A stretch of 19,868 nucleotides of DNA from contig JBAYQE010000045.1 of NCBI GenBank assembly GCA_041677345.1, positions 1 to 19,868 on the forward strand, given 5' to 3'. Positions within the stretch are counted from its first letter, which is position 1; each line of letters opens with the position of its first letter. The DNA comes from JALOAT01 sp041677345. Its GTDB lineage: Bacteria; Pseudomonadota; Gammaproteobacteria; Thiohalomonadales; Thiohalomonadaceae. This document shows positions 15,295-19,868 of this stretch, piece by piece. The position numbers were made by a program, and so were the translations under genes. The notes beneath the pieces are model-generated. The model was given only the letters and a program-made list of their open reading frames with translations, did not search any database and was not told where the DNA came from.

Positions 15295-16808
15295 GCCGCG
15301 GCGTTATCCCTGTGCAACAGGGCCTCCAGCTTCTCGGCCAGCATTGCGTCGTAGTCGTGCGCAAGGCCGGTGATCTGATAGGTGGCCACCGGCAAACGCT
15401 TGCCGCGCAGCCGGATGGTGCCGAGCTTGCAGCTCTCCACGCGTCCCATGAGCCGTGGATCGAGTTGTACTTCCTCGCTGATGACGATCTGCCCAGGCTC
15501 GCCCGCGGAGGCGAGGCGCGAACCCAGGTTTACGGAGTCGCCCACCACGGTGTACTCCATACGTTCGCGCGAGCCCATATTGCCCGCGAGCATGGGCCCG
15601 CAGTTGATGCCGATACGGAACTGCACCTGCTGTTGTCCACGCGCCTCGCGTTGCTGGTTCAGGTGGGCAATAAGTGCCTGGATGGTGATACCGCAGGCCA
15701 CGGCATGGAACAGGTGATCGGCGTCCTCGGTGGGCACACCGAACAGCAGCATGGCACAGTCACCGATGTATTTGTCCACATGGCCGTTGAAGGCATGGGC
15801 GGCGTCGGCCACGTAGCTGAAGTATTCGTTGAGCAGTGCGCTCACTTCCTCGGGGTGCATGGTTTCGGACATGCTGGTGAAGCCGGCGATATCGGCGAAC
15901 AGCACCGTGGCTTCCACACGGCGCCCGCCCAGTTGGACAGTTTCCAGATGTGCGAGTACCTCGCGCGCCACATTGGGTGACACATAGCGCGAGAAGGTCT
16001 GCTCCACCTGTTCCTTGCGCAACAGACCTTCGCTCATGGTGTTCATGGATTGCATGAGGGCACCGAGCTCGTCATTCCGTCGTTCATTGAAGCGCATCAG
16101 GTAATTGCCCGCACTGATGGCGCGGCTGATGTCCATGAGCTGGTCGATGGGGCGCGTCAGGCGCTTGCCCAGGAAGATGGATGCCCCGATGCCCACCAGC
16201 ACCAGCATCAGGGTGGCACCCGTCACCGCCTGCAGCGTATGGGTCTCGGCACCTTCCATGTCCGTGCGATCGAAGGTGACGATGGCATATCCCGCGATCA
16301 CGTCCCGAAACACCACGGAGGCGACGAAGGACGCCAGGGCACGGGCGGAATCCCCCCCGGACACGGGCTCCTTCCAGTCCAGCGAACCCCGTTCCCAGAC
16401 CTCGGGGGGGATGGCGGTCTCCTCGGGTACCAGCCCCGCCTTGAGCACCGGAACCCACTCATCGGTGTAGATGCCGGCACCGAGCACGCTGCTCTTGCCT
16501 ACCAGGTTGTTGAGCGTGGCTTCGAGGCCCAGCCGATCGCCGGCGAGCAGCGGCTCCTTCGAGGCCTCGGCCACCTGGACCACGATGGTCTGCCCGAATT
16601 CGGTCATCTGCTCCCGTAACAGGCGCGTCTGATCCCGTGCGACCACGATGCCGAGCGTTGCCATGCCGCCGGTGATGACCAGGGTGAACACCACCGCAAG
16701 CTTGTAGGCGATGGGAAAGTGGCGCGGCGTATAGCACGCCACCCGACCGGCGGCTCGAAGCGCGGCGTTGGCCAACAGGGTATGGAGTTTCCGGACCAAC
16801 AACCTCAC
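15291..16808 (-). CDS. Membrane-bound class III adenylate cyclase with HAMP domain
   Basis: Makes cAMP in response to a signal sensed across the inner membrane. From GTG 16808 it has 505 residues: transmembrane helix at about 36-57, a periplasmic sensor loop of roughly 140 residues, a second helix at about 195-214, HAMP (LGKRLTRPIDQLMDIS) to about 265, and a cyclase catalytic domain at about 297-447. The metal-binding aspartates D306 (LFADIAGFT) and D350 (YIGDCAM) are present, as are K346, N427 and R431. Thr420 occupies the site that is Asp in class IIIa enzymes, marking class IIIb. The start is uncertain: no ATG precedes the first helix. GTG 16808 has GGGG six bases upstream; TTG 16820 is an alternative and would add four residues. 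It is coupled to the downstream lipoprotein by an ATGA overlap, and SulP lies 131 bp upstream. Confidence 0.9.
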   Translation of the reverse strand: MRLLVRKLHTLLANAALRAAGRVACYTPRHFPIAYKLAVVFTLVITGGMATLGIVVARDQTRLLREQMTEFGQTIVVQVAEASKEPLLAGDRLGLEATLNNLVGKSSVLGAGIYTDEWVPVLKAGLVPEETAIPPEVWERGSLDWKEPVSGGDSARALASFVASVVFRDVIAGYAIVTFDRTDMEGAETHTLQAVTGATLMLVLVGIGASIFLGKRLTRPIDQLMDISRAISAGNYLMRFNERRNDELGALMQSMNTMSEGLLRKEQVEQTFSRYVSPNVAREVLAHLETVQLGGRRVEATVLFADIAGFTSMSETMHPEEVSALLNEYFSYVADAAHAFNGHVDKYIGDCAMLLFGVPTEDADHLFHAVACGITIQALIAHLNQQREARGQQQVQFRIGINCGPMLAGNMGSRERMEYTVVGDSVNLGSRLASAGEPGQIVISEEVQLDPRLMGRVESCKLGTIRLRGKRLPVATYQITGLAHDYDAMLAEKLEALLHRDNAAA

Positions 16809-16939
16809 GTCGTTCCCCAAAAGCTGCGCAGAGGGTGGTGCCTTTTTACGATCTTGACGTGGTTAACACCAGCGCTCTTCCATCTTAGCACGGCAAAATC
16901 ATGGTTCCCGTTAGCCAAGTGCGCAGAATCGAATGAGGT

Positions 16940-18763
16940 TCACGCTACCTGGCCCTCTAGCCGCGGCCCGGCGCTCTCGGCGGGCGGGTTTTCGACCTCG
17001 GCGTACCGCGCACATTCCTTGAAGATGCGTTTGTCACAATTTCGACAAATGGCGTGATCCAGGCGTTCCTCGATGATGGTCGTGAGGGCCTTCGTCTTGG
17101 AGCGGAAGATGTTCTCATCGCCAATTGCGCCGATAAACCCGCCCCGATGCAGCATGTCGCATACCGTGTCCTTCACCTCGTAGAGGTACAGGCCGCCGCC
17201 CAGTGCGCGTCGGCGCCGCGCCTCATTCGCCAGCAGTTCGGCTCCGGCGATATCCACGAAATTGATGGCCTTGGCCACGACCAGGAGGTGTTTCTTGCCG
17301 GGGTCCTGCTCGTCCACCCGCTGCATGGCCGATTCCACGTTGTTGACGGCGCCGAAGAACAGCGAGCCCTCGATGCGGATGATCTTGAACTGCGGACACT
17401 CAGGCAGACCGGGATCGGTGGTGAACTGGCGCCGGGGCGCGCCCGGATCGGGCACGCGGCTGAGGACGCGAGGGTTGGAGGTGCGCTTGAGATAAAGCAC
17501 CAGCGACAGCATCACGCCTGCGAAGATGGCAAATTCCAGTTCCACGAAGAGGGTCGCCAGGAAGGTGGTGGTGAGCACCGCCGTCTCCGCTCGGCTGGCT
17601 TTGACGATGACGCGAATGTGATGGAAATCGATGAGGCCCCAGGCCACCAGGAACAGGATGCCGGCCATGGCAGCCACCGGGAGAAAGGCAGCCAGTGGTG
17701 CCACCAGCAATACGATCAGCGCCAGCGCGGCGGCCGCGAATACCGAGGCGAGCGGCGTCTTGGCGCCTGCTTCGTAGTTGACGCCGCTGCGGTTGAACGA
17801 GCCGCTGGACGGGTAGGCGGAAAAGAACGCCCCCACGGCATTGGAGAGGCCCTGGCCGAGGAATTCCTGATTGCCGTCGATGCGTTGTTGGGAACGCGCA
17901 GCAATGGAACGGGAGATGGATACCGCCTCGGTGATGGCGAGCAGGGCGACGGCGAGGGCGCCGGGTGCCAGCTTCTGTACCGTGGCGAGGGACAGGTCGG
18001 GCGCGGACAGGGGAGGGAGGTGGGTGGGCAGGGCGCCCACGGTGCTGATGCCGGTCACGTCCGCGCCGAACCGGGCATTCATGGCCCAAGCCACCAGGCT
18101 GCCGACCAGCATGGCGATGATCATGTAGACCTTGCGTGCATACTTGCGCGCCACGATGCCGGTGGCGAGCGTAATCGCGCCAACCGCCGTGACATAGGGG
18201 TTGGCATCGCCGATCTGAATCACCAACTGGTGGACGATCTCGTAGAATTCCGTGCCGCGCGGGATGTTCAGGGCGAAGAAGTTTTTCACCTGGCTGGCGG
18301 CAATCAGGATGGCTGCGCCTGCGGTAAAGCCGATTACTACCGAATGGGAGATGAAATTCACCAGGGTGCCCATGCGTGCCAGGCCCATGCCAATCTGGAT
18401 GGCGCCCACCAGCAAGGCCAGGGTGAGGGCATAGCGGATGTATTCCGCACTGCCCGGTTCGGCGAGGGGGCTCAGGGAGGCGAATACCACGATGGATATG
18501 GCGGTGGTGGGGCCTGATACCAAGTGCCAGGAACTGCCCCACAGGGCCGCCACAATGGCCGGCACCATGGCAGCGTACAGGCCATATTCCGGTGGCAGGC
18601 CGGCGATCGTGGCGAAGGCTACGCCCTGGGGGAGGACGATGAGTGCGCCGGTCAGGCCGGCAAGGGCATCATCACGCAGGCTTTGCCGGTCGATGCGATG
18701 CAACCAGCGCAAGAATGGAAAAAGTTGGACCCAAAAGACACTGCACTGAACGGGTTTGTTCAT
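16940..18763 (-). CDS. SulP-family inorganic anion transporter with STAS domain
   Basis: Inner-membrane carrier of 607 residues for sulfate, bicarbonate or a similar anion. The SulP signature LPQGVAFATIAGLPPEYGLYAA lies at 44-65; hydrophobic helices continue to about 425 (including the family-typical SSGSFNRSGVNYEAGAKTP stretch at 319-337, seen in SulP proteins). A cytoplasmic STAS domain spans about 456-566. In its conserved loop, VDIAGAELL, Ala505 stands where Ser is found in phosphorylatable STAS proteins. A C-terminal tail has C573-x2-C576-x7-C584. The substrate is not readable; SulP members include BicA bicarbonate and various sulfate carriers. It heads the minus-strand group with the cyclase and is divergent from htpX by 238 bp. 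A purine-rich AGGAAG precedes ATG 18763 by about 11 bases. Confidence 0.94.
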   Translation of the reverse strand: MNKPVQCSVFWVQLFPFLRWLHRIDRQSLRDDALAGLTGALIVLPQGVAFATIAGLPPEYGLYAAMVPAIVAALWGSSWHLVSGPTTAISIVVFASLSPLAEPGSAEYIRYALTLALLVGAIQIGMGLARMGTLVNFISHSVVIGFTAGAAILIAASQVKNFFALNIPRGTEFYEIVHQLVIQIGDANPYVTAVGAITLATGIVARKYARKVYMIIAMLVGSLVAWAMNARFGADVTGISTVGALPTHLPPLSAPDLSLATVQKLAPGALAVALLAITEAVSISRSIAARSQQRIDGNQEFLGQGLSNAVGAFFSAYPSSGSFNRSGVNYEAGAKTPLASVFAAAALALIVLLVAPLAAFLPVAAMAGILFLVAWGLIDFHHIRVIVKASRAETAVLTTTFLATLFVELEFAIFAGVMLSLVLYLKRTSNPRVLSRVPDPGAPRRQFTTDPGLPECPQFKIIRIEGSLFFGAVNNVESAMQRVDEQDPGKKHLLVVAKAINFVDIAGAELLANEARRRRALGGGLYLYEVKDTVCDMLHRGGFIGAIGDENIFRSKTKALTTIIEERLDHAICRNCDKRIFKECARYAEVENPPAESAGPRLEGQVA

Positions 18764-18938
18764 CCTGGAGGACTTCCTGTGTTCGCGGTTTCAAGGCGGG
18801 CATGTGGCGCGAAAAGGCGCAAAAGTGGCAATTGTAAGCCATTCGGGCAGGATAAAATGATTTGCTAATACACCGGCGAAGGTGGCGGGCGTTCTCACGG
18901 AACCCTTGCTCCGGCGGTGTTGTCTCTGATGAGGTTCG

Positions 18939-18967
18939 TTTGAAAAAAATGCAGGCCGTCCCCACTA
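18939..18967 (+). promoter_or_regulatory. Candidate heat-shock (sigma-32) promoter for htpX
   Basis: TTTGAAA (18939-18945) and CCCCACTA (18960-18967) are separated by 14 nt, close to the sigma-32 pattern CTTGAAA-N11-16-CCCCATNT. The predicted start near 18974 leaves a leader of about 28 nt with an ACGGAG ribosome site. htpX is a heat-shock gene in E. coli, so the site fits the gene. One mismatch in the -35 and two in the -10 region keep this at pattern level. Confidence 0.5.
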
Positions 18968-19001
18968 ACGGCTGCACCGATGGACGTGCTACGGAGCTTC
19001 T

Positions 19002-19868
19002 ATGAAACGCATTTTTCTGTTCGTCGCCACCAACCTCGCCGTGATCATGCTCCTCAGCATCACGGCGCGCCTGCTGGGACTCGATAGGTTCATCGAGCAG
19101 GGCGGCATCAATTTCACCGCCTTGCTGGGCTTCGCGGCCGTGTTCGGTTTCGGCGGCGCCTTCGTGTCCCTGGCCATATCCAAGTGGTCGGCCAAGCGCA
19201 TGGTCGGGGCGCAGGTCATCGACACACCGCGCAACGAGGCCGAGGCATGGTTGGTGAACACGGTAAAGCGCCAGGCGCAACAGGCGGGTATCGGTATGCC
19301 CGAGGTGGCGGTGTACAACAGCCCTGAGGTCAACGCCTTCGCCACCGGCATGAACCGCGACAACGCCCTGGTGGCGGTGAGCACCGGTCTGCTGCGCAGC
19401 ATGACCCGTGACGAGGCCGAGGCCGTGCTTGCCCACGAGGTCAGCCACGTGGCCAATGGCGACATGGTCACCCTCGCCCTCATCCAGGGCGTGGTGAACA
19501 CCTTCGTCATCGCCTTGGCCCGTGTGGTGGGTTACGTCGTGGATCGCGCCCTCCAGGGCAACAGCAATGAGGAATACCGTCCGGGCATGGGTTACATGGC
19601 CATTACCCTGGTGGCCGAACTGGTGCTGGGCATGCTGGCCTCGCTGATCGTGATGTGGTTCTCCCGCCAGCGTGAGTTCCGTGCCGACGCGGGCGGTGCC
19701 AGCCTGGCCGGGCGCCAGAAGATGATCGCTGCCCTGGAGCGCCTGCGCTCCGCCCACACCCAGCCGCTGCCCGATCAGATGGCCGCGTTCGGCATCTCGG
19801 GCGGCGTCGCCCAAGGCCTGCGCAAACTGCTCCTCACCCACCCGCCCCTCGAGGAGCGCATCGCCGCC
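19002..19868 (+). CDS. htpX: Protease HtpX (membrane zinc metalloprotease), 3' end cut by window
   Basis: Inner-membrane endopeptidase of the M48 family that helps degrade misfolded membrane proteins with FtsH. From ATG 19002, preceded by ACGGAG five bases upstream, 289 codons are open to the window end; E. coli HtpX has about 293, so only a few residues are missing (E. coli-like ends follow HPPLEERIAAL...). Two N-terminal transmembrane helices at about 4-23 and 38-60, then the zinc site HEVSH (H145, E146, H149) and third ligand E225 in QREFRAD, and two further hydrophobic segments at about 158-180 and 198-220. All catalytic residues are present. The gene is divergent from SulP. This frame has no stop in the window and is easily missed. 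Confidence 0.95.
   Translation, partial: MKRIFLFVATNLAVIMLLSITARLLGLDRFIEQGGINFTALLGFAAVFGFGGAFVSLAISKWSAKRMVGAQVIDTPRNEAEAWLVNTVKRQAQQAGIGMPEVAVYNSPEVNAFATGMNRDNALVAVSTGLLRSMTRDEAEAVLAHEVSHVANGDMVTLALIQGVVNTFVIALARVVGYVVDRALQGNSNEEYRPGMGYMAITLVAELVLGMLASLIVMWFSRQREFRADAGGASLAGRQKMIAALERLRSAHTQPLPDQMAAFGISGGVAQGLRKLLLTHPPLEERIAA

Noticed and set aside
17054..18517. Long plus-strand frame of 487 codons opposite the SulP gene.
   Set aside because: Antisense shadow; Gly/His/Asp-rich without motifs, while the opposite strand encodes a clear SulP protein.
18831..18836. TACAAT on the minus strand as a -10 box for the SulP gene.
   Set aside because: Good hexamer without a matching -35 box; left out as a promoter call.

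Overview
The window is a gene-dense, high-G+C (by eye, not computed) chromosomal segment that reads as core genome of a gammaproteobacterium. The best evidence is the block in which gcvR-bcp is transcribed away from dapA-bamC-...-purC, the same divergent arrangement as in E. coli, together with adjacent parE and parC genes for topoisomerase IV and a GcvR-type ACT repressor. A Chromatiales/Ectothiorhodospiraceae-like or pseudomonad-like lineage would fit, but that finer placement is a guess. No rRNA, tRNA, CRISPR array, prophage or transposase gene was seen.

Layout, left to right. (1) 1-150: a compound intergenic repeat. (2) 136-963, minus: murI (glutamate racemase), divergent from a plus-strand run (1065-3419) of a LysR-type regulator, an unrecognised 113-residue protein and an AI-2E/PerM-family membrane protein; both junctions in this run overlap. 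(3) 3428-3620: a second compound repeat. (4) 3622-6070, minus: gcvR-bcp-phoH, read right to left. (5) 6211-9662, plus: dapA-bamC-MBL hydrolase-purC. (6) 9676-9863: a large palindromic repeat. (7) 9991-14196, plus: parE and parC, separated by a fourth, different repeat. (8) 14203-18763, minus: a SulP anion transporter, a membrane-bound class III adenylate cyclase and a repeat-rich lipoprotein, read right to left. (9) 19002 to the end, plus: htpX, cut by the window edge a few residues before its expected end.

How the genes work together. MurI (D-glutamate), DapA (committed step to diaminopimelate and lysine), BamC (outer-membrane protein assembly) and HtpX (membrane protein quality control) serve the cell envelope. 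PurC belongs to purine synthesis, ParE/ParC decatenate chromosomes, Bcp detoxifies peroxides, and GcvR is expected to repress glycine cleavage. The most distinctive neighbourhood is SulP + adenylate cyclase + lipoprotein. The cyclase carries Thr where class IIIa enzymes carry the adenine-binding Asp, which is the mark of the bicarbonate-responsive class IIIb, and it lies next to a transporter family that includes bicarbonate importers.

The other notable feature is the non-coding part. At least four intergenic gaps are filled with imperfect palindromes of interspersed-repeat type, each starting within about 15 nt of a stop codon; one appears to supply the murI stop codon. I saw no clearly new defence, mobile or biosynthetic system; most of the window is ordinary core genome.
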